The notes below the pieces were generated by a model, which saw only the letters and a program-made list of their open reading frames with translations, searched no databases and was not told where the DNA came from. This document shows, piece after piece, positions 9,770 through 22,110 of a DNA stretch of 64,000 nt (position 1 is the stretch's first letter; each line of letters opens with the position of its first letter). Position numbers and translations under genes: made by a program. The stretch is taken from positions 124,001 to 188,000 of the forward strand of contig JAMZAV010003177.1 in the NCBI GenBank assembly GCA_024449915.1, read 5' to 3'. Origin of the DNA: Sweltsa coloradensis (taxonomy: Eukaryota; Arthropoda; Insecta; Plecoptera; Chloroperlidae).

Positions 9770-10114
9770 CTGAGCAAGGTGTCCAAGTCTAGACCACGAC
9801 ATAACCTCACTCTTCCTGAATCTACCTCTCACGCTGACGAAGATTCCCCGAAACTCTAGGAAACCGCAAGCGCAGTCAAAATCATCAGCCACATGGATAA
9901 TTTTTTTTCTCTTTTTTTCTTTGGTCATTAATTAATTTCATGTTATATATTTAAAATTTGAAAACAAATTATTGCGTTATTAATACATTGTTGTTGTAAT
10001 ATATTAAATTTAAAATATATTACTTCTGTAGTTCATTGTTGTGTCTGCATTTATGTAATTAGATAGATTAGTTATACTCCATTGTAAATATTTTTTAACT
10101 GAATAGGATAGACG

Positions 10115-10137
10115 ATAAATAAATAAATAAAATAAAT
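10115..10137 (+). terminator. Candidate polyadenylation signals of the transporter
   Basis: Overlapping AATAAA hexamers lie about 350 nt after the stop codon, giving a plausible 3' UTR of 9770 to about 10155. The corresponding place in block C is degraded. Confidence 0.5.
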
Positions 10138-10139
10138 CG

Positions 10140-10910
10140 ACGTAGGGTTGTTTAATAAGGACCAATGATTCGAACTCACATTGTTGTAAAATCAAGTCTC
10201 TAGGACCAGTTTATAAATGGTATCCAAGTCATGAAATATAGCAATTTATAGTATAAGTTGGATGGGCGAAGTAAGTGTGGATACCCAAGAAAAAACTTGG
10301 ATGCTATTTTTACATTCTGTTATTTTCCCTAATGGACAAACAACCACTGAAGTCACTGGGCGTTATGAATTAATACCTTCGACTTTGGGATGTTCTTGGT
10401 TGCAATAATTTCAAAATGCGCACTCCATTGCATTGTTGTTCTTTCGAAATTTGATAAAGGATCTGAGTAAACAAATAATGCTCAATGATCAGCACAAAGT
10501 GTTTGGCAAGTCCTAGAATTTTGTCTCATAAATATTTTTCATTTGCATTAAAAACAGATAATGATGCTCAGAATATGTGTGAAAGATAAATGAGTTCTTT
10601 TAAATGCTCTTTAGGATCTCAGTTTTATTTTCAATGCATTATTACTTATAATAATAATTATTATTTTATTTCTAATGTTGCACATAACATGAAAAATTAA
10701 CTCCATAGACAGAAAAGGGCAATGAGACCCCCGTCACTATGTGCCTAACTTACTATGCCTAAGTTTAATTATTTATTTAAAAATTTTAAAAAATGTTATA
10801 AATAATATATTAAGAGATAATATCTGATAATCAAATGATTGTTTACAATTATTTGGTGACAAAGAGACGGTTATAACTAGATTAAACAATTGAAATACGT
10901 TCTCACAAAT
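10140..10910. other. Intergenic sequence of block A, shared with block C
   Basis: AT-rich, alignable with 46815-47570. No gene or RNA feature seen. Confidence 0.6.
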
Positions 10911-11012
10911 ATTTTGAAGTGGTTCCTAGCCGCAACACTGAAATGTCTCGAAACCTTCACATCAACCGGAAGAGGATTCCATAACGATACAGAACGATAG
11001 TAACATAATATA

Positions 11013-11319
11013 ATGCCCAGGAGGCAATGCATGCCCAGTGTCATGGGGAGAACCAGACCATTTGTCACACGGCTGAAGATGCTCGAGTTGATGGGTGGAT
11101 GGGAGAACTGCTGGAACCTCACGGAGCCAAAGGAAGAACTGGCGCCAGGGCAAGATCTTCCATACGCCGTTACGCGTCTCCAGATGCAAAACCAACCTGG
11201 AGAAGTGGGGCTTTTTTCCAGTTGGGGAAGATGCCCACTGCAAAATGTGGGGACCCTTCTCACCTTCTAGTCTGTCCAACAATGGGGAATTGCTAAGACA
11301 ATTTAATACAGGCAAATGA
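11013..11319 (+). pseudogene. 3' stub of a LINE reverse-transcriptase ORF, copy 1
   Basis: Frames here read KTNLEKWGFFPVGEDAHCKMW and EELAPGQDLPYAV. They match the C-terminal part of many invertebrate LINE pol proteins, where R-T-G-x-x-R-x-K-x-N-L-x-K-W-G is followed by a C-x-C-G knuckle. This copy is frameshifted (CKMWG for CKCG). The better copy is at 25796-26146. The exact clade is not determined. Confidence 0.6.
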
Positions 11320-11449
11320 GACGACCATAGATGCCGCTGTTACTTTGGGTGGAGGTATTTGATCCGGACACGGAAATTCATTTCAGGTGTTTAACTGGGT
11401 ATGTTGGAATAGGAGAATTGTGAAGGGATGTCCGAGGGCTGTTTATGAG

Positions 11450-11586
11450 AACTCAATCCCTTGTATTCGCATTAACAACTGAGGAAAACCACGGAAAAAC
11501 CCTTGATGCAGGATTTCTGGTTTCGACAATATTTGAACCCATGACCTGCCGAATCAGAGTCATGAGCTAGAGCCAACACTGTCGGT
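11450..11586 (-). repeat. tRNA-derived SINE, copy 2
   Basis: On the minus strand, GTTGGCTCTAGCTCATGAC (A-box region) is followed by GGTCATGGGTTCAAAT (B box), then a non-tRNA body with TTTCCTCAGTTGTTAATGCG. The same unit follows the LINE stub in block B, so the two were duplicated together. Confidence 0.6.
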
Positions 11587-11830
11587 GCAGAACGATAGTT
11601 CGTGCACGAGGAGGGATGATCATAGCTCCTGGGTTTATGTCTACGAAGTGTATTGTCTATCTAGCCTTGTGTCTAGTGTATATATTACAAAATATTGGGG
11701 TCTATTCCAAACCAAAACTCTTATTGACAGATTTATTTTTAAAAGTCGAATAAAATGTATTGTTATTGGTATTTGTAGGGCCAATATAAACACAAAACTT
11801 TACTGCTTCGAAATTCAAATATAAAGATAA

Positions 11831-12813
11831 CTAGGAAACGATCAGTTGGACGCGTTGATAAGCGAGCACGTGCTATAGCTAGATCCACATTGCACATTTT
11901 TAAAATTTTAAAATTTACGACGTTCGCGTTTCCAGTATTATTTATTATTGCCAAGGCATTTGGGTAAACCCGTGTTTAAATCTTTACTTTAAAATCCACC
12001 GCCATCTAGAGGACCTTTGACTCCTTGGGAAAACTATTTAAACACTTTGTTGACAAATAATAGACTGCTTCCTCGAAAGTATTTTGATTACTTCTAGGTT
12101 GGCAGGGCATTAGAAACTTGGGCGCGTCTTTTCGTTGCCATGGCAACGTTACTTTTGTTATAATGTAATTTCCATCTACACTACTAATCGGATCAAAATA
12201 AAATTAACATATTCGTGACCGGACGGACATTCTAAATGATTTGGCTATCTCAGATTTTGTCGCCGTTGAGTTTGAAAAAAAAACTTTCGATTAACTTTAA
12301 TGTAACTTTTTAACTTTTTGAACGATTTTGCCACAAACTAATGGCATTCAATCGAGAACAAAGCTTGCGGATGGTGAAAATTTCAACTCGATCCGAGCCT
12401 CCGTTCGACCGCTATCATGAGCCAAAAAAGCTGCACAACTTTCCGTTGCCATGGTAACCGTACTTTGTTATAATGTAATTTCCATCTACACTACTTATCG
12501 GATCAAAATAAAATTAACATATTCGTGACCGGACGGACATTCTAAATGATTTGGCTATCTCAGATTTTGTCGCCGTTGAGTTTGAAAAAAAACTTTGGAT
12601 TAACTTTAATGTAACTTTTTAACTTTTTGAACGATTTTGCCACAAAACTAATGGCATTCAATCGAGAACAAAGCTTGCGGATGGTGAAAATTTCAACTCG
12701 ATCCGAGCCTCCGTTCGAACGTTATCGCGAGACATACAAAAAAAAAAAAAAAACAAAACCAGTGACTATTTTTTCCGGCAGAGTCAAATGGAAACGCTCG
12801 CTTCGCTCGCTTA
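11831..12813 (-). mobile_element. Helitron2-like family II element, 983 bp
   Basis: The minus strand runs from TAAGCGAGCGAAGCGAGCG (ends 12813) to a hairpin AACG...CGTT and TTTCCTAG|T (11831). TAAGCGAGC at the 5' end is complementary to GCTCGCTTA about 29 nt inside the 3' end. Block B has the empty site: AAGATA directly joined to AAAATATACTATAC near 26645, with no target duplication. Two ~340-bp tandem units (12095-12430 and 12432-12790) fill the 5' half. Each starts near the palindromic GTTGCCATGGCAAC and contains TCGGATCAAAATAAAATTAA. No coding capacity. The 5.5-kb element at 17836 is the same family with cargo. Confidence 0.75.
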
Positions 12814-13359
12814 AAAATGTACTATACTAATTCTTAGTTTAAGAATTAGAATGCCATGATTCAGAGAACAAAGGACATGCATTTTAAATATTAATATGTT
12901 CAATAACGACTTACCTATTGAGTTTGCACAAATGTAACGGAAGCGGGAATGAGGGGCTCGAGTCACACTTAATAACAAATTATTTTAAAAGTAATGATTT
13001 CTATATTTTTTTATTTTTAATTTGCCAACACTGAAAAAGTGCATGTTTTTATTTTCGTGCCATGTGTGTAATATTTTAGATACTTCAAACATAGGGTGAA
13101 AAGAAAAAGTGATCTAGTCCACTATTTGTGAAAATCCGCTTTTCATATGGACTTTTTTCACAAAAAAAAACATCTCTGGTTGTACCTACTGTCAACCTTA
13201 TTCTATTTAAAGTATCCAATAATCCAGTTATAATCCAGTTTATTTTTAGAGTAAGTCCACATCTCAAGATTATATTCCAGGTTTAACCGTTTAAGTGTGC
13301 AAACAATCATGTCAAAAGTAAATAAACTCTTAAGTGGAGAAGTTCATAATAATTAATAA
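12814..13359. other. Non-coding block shared by A, B and C
   Basis: Matches 26645-27194 and 47570-47976. No gene seen. It supplies the flanks that date the insertions. Confidence 0.6.
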
Positions 13360-14153
13360 CTAGGGAAACGCCAAAGTCGTTGTTAGACGAGTGAGTGAGC
13401 CATGTGTTGAGTCCCCGGTAACATTCCTTTTCTTCCCCCTACCTTAGGCCTCCCTAGCATTTCATAGGCTACAGTGGAGCATTATGGCCTAAACTATGAC
13501 CTAAACTTAAATACCCTATTATTTATACGAATATTATAACCAAACTTAAATGCAAATGTTCCCGCGTACTCAACACATGACTCTCTCACTCGTCTTACAA
13601 CGACTTTGGCGTTTCCCTAGTCGAGTTGGCTAAAGCGCCCTTATAGCCGAAATGTGGGAGACGTGGGTTCAATGGTCGGGAAAGATTTTGTAATTTCTGG
13701 ATTCCATCATCTGTGACAATACTATGGAAACATAGCCAGTACGAAATACGTGAAATATTGCAAGGTTTGCTCAATCTACGAGCGGAATTTGGGGGTACCT
13801 TGACGTCCAACATTCGATTAACCTTGGACACGGCATTTCACAGCCAGGTAAATAACAAACAAAAAATATTATTTCAAAATGAAAATCATTGTCGTTAAAA
13901 TAATTCCTATACATTTCAACGTATTTTTCAGGTTTTAATTTCTTTCAGGTTTAAATCGCAACGGATTGTGCTCATTTTATTAGCAGTTCTCAGTTACCTG
14001 GTCACGGATGTCTGGTTAAAATTTCGGCTCAATCTATTAGGCCGTTCGGCCGTATGGGACCGGACAGACAGACATTTAACATACAGAATTAATCACGACC
14101 AAGGCCCGATCGAGTAGCGTTGTAGACTACGTTCGCTGCGCTCACTCGTCTAA
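13360..14153 (-). mobile_element. Helitron2-like family III element, block A
   Basis: The minus strand starts TTAGACGAGTGAGCGCAGCG (ends 14153) and ends AACGACTTTGGCGTTTCCCTAG|T (13360). TTAGACGAGTGAG is perfectly complementary (13 nt) to CTCACTCGTCTAA about 24 nt from the 3' end. A second 3' end in the opposite direction lies at about 13555-13620, ending CCCTAG, so positions 13360-13620 form a ~60-bp-arm inverted repeat. From 13622 a tRNA-like head follows: A-box TGGCTAAAGCG and a B-box-like GGTTCAATGG. Block B has the same composite; block C lacks it at this site. Confidence 0.7.
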
Positions 14154-14819
14154 TAATATCATAATAATAATCGAAAGTCACCATTCTTTATGAAAAACTA
14201 ATCAAGGGCAAAATTAATCGCAATTAATTAAAGAATGTGATTATTTTTTTTCATACTAATGATTTTGATTTTGCAACGTGCACACATAATATTAACGCTA
14301 TTTTTTTAAATGTCTTATTAAAAATCAATCTTTCCAGATTCACAGAGAGCGCTTAACTTTAAAATTGCAGCTCAAAACTACATTTTTGGACTGTAGAGGG
14401 GACAGACATGTTCATTATTGTATATTACTCATTCAAACTTCTCAACCAATTTAAGTCGCATTCTATTTGTAATTTTACATTATTTTTAAAAAAACTTATT
14501 ATGAAGGCATCTATCAAAGCTTTTCTCCATTTTCATTTTGTAAAATGAACAAATATATACTCAATTTTCTAGAAATTAGGTACTGGCAAAATGGTCAAAA
14601 AACACCCAAATAATCAACATTTCCTGATTTGATAAATATTGAAAAAATTTTGATAGGAGCGTACAAATGTCCTCCATTATCAAGTACGCCAAGTTTTAAA
14701 ACGAAGTAAAAATTTATATGATGCAGGTAAAGGAACGCGCAAAACAACAATTAACGCCTGCTTCAGGTTAATAACTTTTCTTTTAACCGTACGCAAGTAT
14801 CCCGGTTTGGGTTTAACGG
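14154..14819. other. Non-coding block shared by A, B and C
   Basis: AT-rich; matches 28006-28664 and 48726-50300. No gene seen. Confidence 0.55.
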
Positions 14820-14948
14820 CAGCTAGTACAGTGAGGCAACCAAGCCCTCATTGTCAGCAAGTACTCTCAAATGCCCTTGTAGGAGCCTACTCCAGCATGG
14901 AGCGGGAAGCTTGATGAGGACCTCCCAGCCCTCGTGAGAGTAGTTACC
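14820..14948 (-). pseudogene. Unidentified candidate exon, block A copy
   Basis: Preceded on the minus strand by a GTCCAG acceptor at 14950-14949. It reads GNYSHEGWEVLIKLP, then breaks frame relative to the block B copy through single-base losses. See 28665-28795 for the best copy. Confidence 0.4.
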
Positions 14949-15374
14949 CTGGACAAAAAACAAACACATTAGTGAGAGTAGACAAAACCGAACAAACGCC
15001 AGACCACATGTATAACAATTGGTTCAAATGTTCGTATTTAATTTATTAATTAATGAAATTTATTGAACGAGGACGTTTGGAGAACGCATTTTCCAGCCGC
15101 GTTGATAGATGGTTGACTTTTTCTGTCCTTTAATATGGTTTTATTTTGTGCCCTTTTTTCCGTTCATTTCAATGTCATGTCCATGGGCTCGGTTCGATCC
15201 CATGTTCATGTTAATATCGAGTACTTTAGTTCTTTAACCGAATTGGTTATTGCTGGACGATTGTAACTTAGATATTCGGATTCAATTTTTATAATACTAA
15301 TTAAATCTTTTTTCTTAAGTATAGTGGATTATGATTACATTGTTAGAATGTACTGCATTGGCAATTATAGGCAA

Positions 15375-15453
15375 TGGTAGCTAAATTTGGTAGAGCTATG
15401 GCGCGTTAACCCAGAGGTCTGGGTTCGACCCCCAAGTCGGGCATACTTTTATT
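15375..15453 (+). pseudogene. tRNA-like sequence, decayed copy
   Basis: Equivalent to 29230-29304 in block B. The D arm and T arm are recognisable (GGTTCGACCCCC) but carry extra changes. Confidence 0.5.
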
Positions 15454-15514
15454 ACAACTGTTATCTTTTAATAATAATGTCGTCAAAGCGGGCTTATGCT
15501 TAAAAACCGTATAT

Positions 15515-15516
15515 TA

Positions 15517-15582
<66 letters not shown>

Positions 15583-15585
15583 ACT
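15515..15585. repeat. (ATT)n microsatellite
   Basis: About 22 units, located between the tRNA-like sequence and a LINE 3' stub, as in block B. Confidence 0.9.
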
Positions 15586-15589
15586 AAAT

Positions 15590-15786
15590 TTTATTATAAT
15601 GATGAACACAAAATTAAAATTGACCATACCATATATACAAGAGCGCAAGCCGCAAATGACTACAGAGTTCCTTTGACAGCAAACAAATATGGTGAGCGAT
15701 CTCTGCAGGTTAGTGTGTTGCAGAGTTTTAATCTCTTGCCGCCGGAATTAAAAGAATTGGATAGGTTGAGTCGAGAGAAGAGTTAA
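15590..15786 (+). pseudogene. 3' stub of a second LINE family, copy 1
   Basis: Encodes YTRAQAANDYRVPLTANKYG, then ERSLQVS and SFNLLPPELKEL. This is the C-terminus typical of CR1/L2/RTE-like LINE ORFs: Y-x-T-R, R-x-P, K-x-G-x-R-S, W/F-N-x-L-P-x-E-[IL]-K. The following 3' UTR (15790-16140) contains a GACAAGCTTATCAAAGCTTTG hairpin region and ends in AATAAA-rich ATT repeats. Copy 2 is at 29488-29750. Confidence 0.65.
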
Positions 15787-16136
15787 AGAGTTTCTTTTAA
15801 CCAATTTAATGTAGAATTTGTTGAATTATTTTCCTTTTCCTTTTTTTCCAGAGCTCTTTTTGTATGAGTAACTGTTCATTTTATTTTTGTGTATTGTTAT
15901 TCAAATTTGAATTGTTTAATAAGTCTTTATAATTTGTATTGTTAAACATTAGCTAGGAATTTGCCATGGAATCTGCTTACCGTATCTAGCATGTAACTTT
16001 AGTATGTAATAATTATTGTCTATAAAAATATAACCCACAGACAAGCTTATCAAAGCTTTGTGGGCAATCGAATAAAATTGTTATTATTTATACTGTAAAG
16101 AAAACTTTATTGCTAATAAAAAATAAATAAATAAAA

Positions 16137-16262
16137 TTATTATTATTATTATTATTATTTATTTTATTATTGTTATTATTTATTATATTATATTTTATTA
16201 TTATTATTATTTTAATTATTATATTATTTTTATTATTATTATTATTATTATTTTATTATTGT
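16137..16262. repeat. Imperfect (ATT)n microsatellite
   Basis: ATT repeats with interruptions after the LINE 3' end. Confidence 0.9.
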
Positions 16263-16309
16263 TGTTATTTCAAAATTACTATATGACGATGTTTTTGGCA
16301 CAAAATCTT

Positions 16310-17104
16310 AACAAATAAAGTCGAAACCATATAAGATGTGTAAAAGACTTACGGTTGGTATAATACAGCTCTTTTCTGCTATCCCGCAATTTTCAAGTAA
16401 ACTGTAGTACACCTCATTGTCCACAGAGTCGAGGGTCTTACACAGATTATCTTTGTAGGGTACATCAGAAGATAATCGCTGTTTTTTTTTCTGATAGACG
16501 TCAACATGAATCTGTTGACGACAAATTTAAGTTTGTTTGAGTTCACATAAAGATTGTCAGTTAATTTTAAATGAGATGGGGCATGCAAAACATATCGGTA
16601 TCATGTGCCGTCGCACAAAATAAACGTGAATCACAAGTTATTACAGAAAACAATTTTCCCTAACAATCATTTTGTAGAAACACGTGTGAGGATACAAGAT
16701 TTTAAAAAAATGCTTAAAACAATTTTGAACTGATAAAAAAAAGGAAATTTTATTCAATTTGACTCAAAAGAATATGTCCCGTAAAAAAATGCAAATAAGT
16801 TTTGCCCCTTTTTGTCCTTTTCACTCTGCCTACTTTTCAGACGTCTTGGTTGTTATAAAGTAGAACAAAATAAAGTGGTTACCCCCTAATATTTTTAAAA
16901 GGTGAGAGAGTAACATTGAGGTCACGCTATAACCGACAGTGATTTGGGAGGTCTCGGCTTTACATCACGTCGAGATCCGAAAACCTGACTACAAAAGTTT
17001 TTCAGGGAATTTTCTTAGTCTTTAAATGCGAATGATAAATTTAAATAATGATTGAGCCCTCTCAAGTTAAGTCCCTTCAAAATAATTGCCCATCCCCAAA
17101 TAAA
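16310..17104. other. Block A sequence also present in block D
   Basis: Matches 58255-59110. The region near 16905 (GTGAGAGAGTAACATTGAGG) is kept. No gene recognised. Confidence 0.55.
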
Positions 17105-17460
17105 CCTATTTTAGACACCTGAAGAGGAGCATGCATGACCATAGGAAGAATTGTCAGGAGAAATTATTCACGCTTACGTCCATGGATTCTGTTTGTTCCT
17201 TGGGAACGGCCAGGGGGAAGTTTCCCTCTATGCAGCCTTTCCTCTTTCCCGTTCGCGTCTAGAGGACCCAGTTTCAAGGATAATTTTGAATTTTCCCTTC
17301 CATTTCCTGGTCTTCACATGAAAAATATTGCTCTAACACAATATCGTATGGGCCCTGAAAATGACAACATCTATGAACTACTTACTTCATGTGCCGGGGA
17401 CGAGTGAGATATAAAGCAACTCGTGCTATCAAGAGGATGTTAAGCCAATCAATAATATGT
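17105..17460 (+). repeat. Dispersed repeat R1, copy 2
   Basis: Aligns with positions 30-390, with small gaps. Confidence 0.75.
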
Positions 17461-17835
17461 GAACATTCAATGACGCCGGGTGTAGACTTTCCTTATTCCA
17501 ATTAAGCTTATGTGCGAGTGTGCGCGTGTTTGATGCTTTGTTTAACATCTTACACATTTAACTTGAGTTACTTTTTGTTTAAAAAGTATCTGGAGCCACG
17601 TTTCGCAGCTTGCGTCACTCGCGGTGGAAGTGTCGACCCGTGGATCCCTCCAAATGAAAGTTATGGTGGTTGTATCTTTGGTTGTATAGGTCAAAAATTA
17701 GCACCTCGAATGGGATAGTGTTGGAAAGGTGGGTAAGTGTCAAATTTAATAGAAATCCACCGCTGGGAAAATCAGTCTGGGGACTGTGATTTTTTGAAAA
17801 CACATTAAATTATTTATGTATTACATTTTTCTATC
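17461..17835. other. Flank upstream of a large Helitron insertion
   Basis: Matches 59470-59815 in block D. No gene recognised. Confidence 0.5.
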
Positions 17836-17888
17836 CTAGGAAACGCTCAGCTGGACGCGTGATAAGCGAGCACGTGCTATAGCTAGAC

Positions 17889-19805
17889 TGCAACGTCGCA
17901 CGTCCCTAGCCCTAGAGAATTTTTATTTTTTTTCTGAAAATCGTGTTAATTTGCATAAAAGTCTCTCAAGAACCAACTGTTAAATTTTTCGATCCGTAAT
18001 CAATCAGTCTAAAATATTATGTGTGTGGTAATTTGCATAAAGCTATGCAAATAATAGGCAGCCAGCATGCCATATACAACCAAGGGTTGATCCTAGTGCT
18101 ACATTCCAAAGTGAAGCAGAGGCTCATGTTTTTTCGGTTCGGTGTGTACAAGTGAGGTCTAAACGTGACGTCACGCCAATGATAAACTGAAGAAGGTCTT
18201 GTTTAGGGAGGAATGGCTTCACAGTTTCACCCCGTCTGAGGAATTTGTTAGCCGGCAACTCCGAGGAAAACGCAGTTCAGGAATGCAAGCAAGAGTGCGA
18301 ATCTCGGGTGGTGAGAACGAGCCAATGGCAGACCAGAGTGAGCTCGCGCTGCAGCAACTTTCAAATCTAAACAATGAGAAGTAGTAGCGGAAGTATCCCT
18401 AAGTTCCGGGTAACTGGACGCTGCTAGTGTGTGCGATCGAGACGATCGCACTGCGAGGCAAACCAGCGTGAGAGCAAGTTGATGGTTGCATGACTCCAGG
18501 GTTTTGCTGGGACACCAAGGCGTCGCGTCGAGAGCCATGGCTGACTCAAGAGCCCCAAGTCTAACGGGGAGATCCAAATGGCGAGGGAGAGAGGTTCGCT
18601 TTCTATAATCATTTATTCAATTTGTAACCTATTTTAACCCCACGGTCTACGACTTTTTGGTTATCCATTATTCTATGGTGATCCCTAAGAAAAGCGTCGT
18701 CCGCCGACGACCTTTGCAGTCACATGGATAACTCTAATAACTAAAGTTTCGTGGAGCAAGGCTCATTTCAAGTATTCTTTATGATCTGTTGATCGCTTTT
18801 GCGGTGTCGTGAATAGGGTGCACGTGTTTGTGCCGATAATATCGAACCACGTGGTCGCAACCATACCACTGTGTAGGCGTGTAGCCACACATCTCTCCTT
18901 CCTGCCAGAGATTCGAGATTCAGCTTTAACCGGCATCTGCCTTCGTGTGCCGTAGCGGCCGAAGAGAGAGAGAGCCGTCGGGACGCCAGGTCGCCGTCCA
19001 CCCGGGACGCCCAAGCGACGCGTCCACTCTGCACCTGAATTGTCGAACCATCGTCATTGTCACCATCAGCAATCCACAAGCGTCAAGCAAGAAGACGACG
19101 GAATAGGATGGACAATGACGCATCAAAGTGATGAGTAATCAGCTATGCTGAATGGTTTATTTTTATGTTCACATTATCCTGTAACACTGTTCACTACCAC
19201 TTAAGTATCTAATTTCATTTGATTGGGCCCAACTTAAACTCATTTGTTCTAACTTAACTTCAATTTGTGTAACTTAGCTTCATTGATTTTCAATTATACA
19301 TCCAATCAACTCAACCCTTGATTTTGCTTGAGTTAGTGCATGAGACACCTTGCTTCCCTGATATCATGTAAATATTAATTAGTAGACACTCGGTCTACCT
19401 AGCGGCGCTAGACCGCCTAGGCTAAGCACGAGCGGAGCAGAGGACCGAGGACCTGTCGCAGCGATCTCCGGCGGCGCGGCTCATCGCCAGCACGCGCGGT
19501 AAGACTGGTGACCACCCCCATTGGGTCGGCCACTAGGTGGTGCTGAGCCTGTGTTGCCATTGCTATCTACATGTACCACTGTTTTGCTAGGACTGTTTCT
19601 TTCAATAAAGTCTCGTAACTGAGTTAGTTGGAGGGCAACAAGTTTATTTTGCTACTCGCCGGCCTAAAGTAATTAACATTTTGAATTACGAGTGGATCGC
19701 ACTCTGGCGCAGGTCGGTTCTCCGGGCGTGGAGTAGCAAGGTAACTTCATCCCATAGGTGGCTAGGCAGCCAGCGCAGGAATCGGGAAAGTTGAAGTTAC
19801 AAGAC
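17889..19805. mobile_element. Insertion with LTR-like 3' part
   Basis: Absent from the 983-bp relative, which passes directly from CTAGAT to CCACATTGCAC. The last ~650 bp are GC-richer, with a promoter-like segment, AATAAA at 19604-19609 and a TGGCGCAGGTCGG motif near 19703 that could be a primer-binding site. The pattern resembles an LTR plus leader. No gag/pol is found. Small ORFs at 18199-18384 (+) and 18248-18577 (-) have no recognisable domain. Confidence 0.35.
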
Positions 19806-20959
19806 CCACATTGCACATTTTTTTTAAATTTAAAAATTTGCTACGTTCGCTCTCCACGGGCCAATATTATTTATTATTGGCAAGGTATTTGGGTAAACCC
19901 GTGGGTAAACCTTTACTTTGTGGATGAAATCCACCGCCATCTAGAGGAGCTTGACATCATATATTTGGGAAAACTATTTTAACTCTTTGGTAACAAATAA
20001 TACACTACTTCCTCGATAGTATCTAGGGCGACGGTAGTCCCCCGGCAGACAAGCGACGCGATGCTTAGGCGACACCGAACTCCGGCCCTATATACACCTA
20101 CAAGAGTTGGGGGGTTTTCAGCTATCTGCACACGCCGCCCCGAAAGAGTTACAATCTTGAAACTCGGTATGTGACCTGGTATGTGGTCCATGACATACCA
20201 AAAAAAAAATCAACCCGATCCGACAACTCGTTCTGTGTTAAAAAAGGCTCTCAACATCGTCAAATTTCCCTTTAAAGGGGCTGGCTGGTGGCTGGGGGGC
20301 TGGTGGCTGGTAGTTGGTAGTTGGGTGGGTGGTGGGTGGTGGGTGGGTGGCATTTCTCCGCGGAGAGTTCTTTAGCCTACAGAGAAAACGGTAAATCTTA
20401 GAACTATGAAAACTTGGACCACACTTAGGTGTATTTCAGACGCAGTCCCTTTTTGCTTTCAAAACCAAAATCGGGTAACAGGGACCGGAGAAAATCAAAA
20501 TTTGGATGATAATCAAAACGCGTAATTACCAAGGCGTGGTAATTTGTACAAACTTGAAATTTACAATCTATTAACCATTATAAATATCTTGCGTCCAAAA
20601 CACAAGGGGCTAAATTTGGGATGACCATGGGCCCAAAAATGACAAAAAACATATCTGAACTTTAAGAAATGAATCATTCAAAAAAAACGCTACAACTGAG
20701 ATGTTTCAAACGTGGAATACATTTTGATATCTCTCATTCTTTATCACTTTTGAATATGGAAAGCAAAATTGGTTAACGGACGTACCGGAAAAAAACCAAA
20801 ATTATCAAAAGTAGGTAATTCCGTACTCTTATATATAATACGCTATACCGAGAAAACGGTTCATCTTAGAACTTTGAAACTTGGGCCACACTCAGATGTA
20901 CCTCATATAACAAAAACAGGGCAATTGGGACCGGGGAAAATCAAAATCAAAATCAAAAT

Positions 20960-21716
20960 CAAAACGCGTAATTACTCAGGCGTAGTAATTTGTACCAGCT
21001 TGAAATTAAACATGCTCTTAACCATTATAAATATCAAGTGCTTATGCTAGTGCGTTGGTCTTGTTGTTAGCGTATCTGCTTCCAATGCAGAAGGGCCAGG
21101 GTTCGATTCCCGCTAAAGTCAGAAGTTTTTTAACTTCTGATTTGGACTTAAGTCTATCAGTTCTTGTCTTAGGAGTTTGTAAACGGTGACTTGGAGCCGT
21201 CCTAGCAAAATCAAAACGAGTAATTACTCAGGCGTAGTATTCTGTATACAAGCTTGAAATTAAACATGCTCTTAACCATTATAAATATCTAGTGCTTATG
21301 CTAGTGCGTTGGTCTTGTTGTTAGCGTATCTGCTTCCAATGCAGAAGGGCCAAGGTTCGATTCCCGCTCAAGTCAGAAGTATTTTTAACTTCTGATTTGG
21401 ACCTAAGTCTATCAACTCTTGTCATTCGGGTTTGTAAACGGTGACTTTGGAGCCGTCCTAGCAAAATCAAAACGCGTAATCACTCAGGCGTAGTAATTTG
21501 TATACAAGCTTGAAATTAAACATGCTCTTAACCATTATAAATATCTAGTGCTTATGCTAGTGCGTTGGTCTTGTTGTTAGCGTATCTGCTTCCAATGCAG
21601 AAGGGCCAGGGTTCGATTCCCGCTCAATCAGAAGTTTTTTAACTTCTGATTTGGACTTAAGTCTATCAGTTCTTGTTTAGGAGTTGTAAACGGTGACTTC
21701 GGAGCCGTCCTAGCAA
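20960..21716 (+). repeat. Three tandem ~250-bp tRNA-like units
   Basis: All three keep the anticodon-arm TCTGCTTCCAATGCAGA and a B box GGTTCGATTCC. The units begin near 20960, 21208 and 21464. The 3' flank (21717-21960) matches 3676-3920. Confidence 0.7.
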
Positions 21717-22110
21717 CGAAGCACATAATAAAATTTTAGAGTTGTTTCTGGATCGGCCTTGTTGATTCTGGCGTTGATCCGCGGATGTTCGCACTGTCCA
21801 TACCACTGATTGATATATTTCCTATTAAAAATATCGATCTTTGGTTGGTTATCGCTCACTCGTCGATTGCGTCGGGGCCTGCAGGGTTGGCTTGGTCGCT
21901 TTGATTTAAAGTCCCCCACTGAAAATCAGTTATATATAACTGAGTGGGTAGACTCTAAATAAAAATTAATTTATTTATTTATTTAAGGGGTATCTTTGGG
22001 GGGACCGTGGGCCCAAAAATGTAAAAAAACAACTTTGAACTTAACAAATTTAATCATTCAAAGTCCATCATTCACACCTTGATAGCGAACGAACAACAAA
22101 AAGATGTGAT

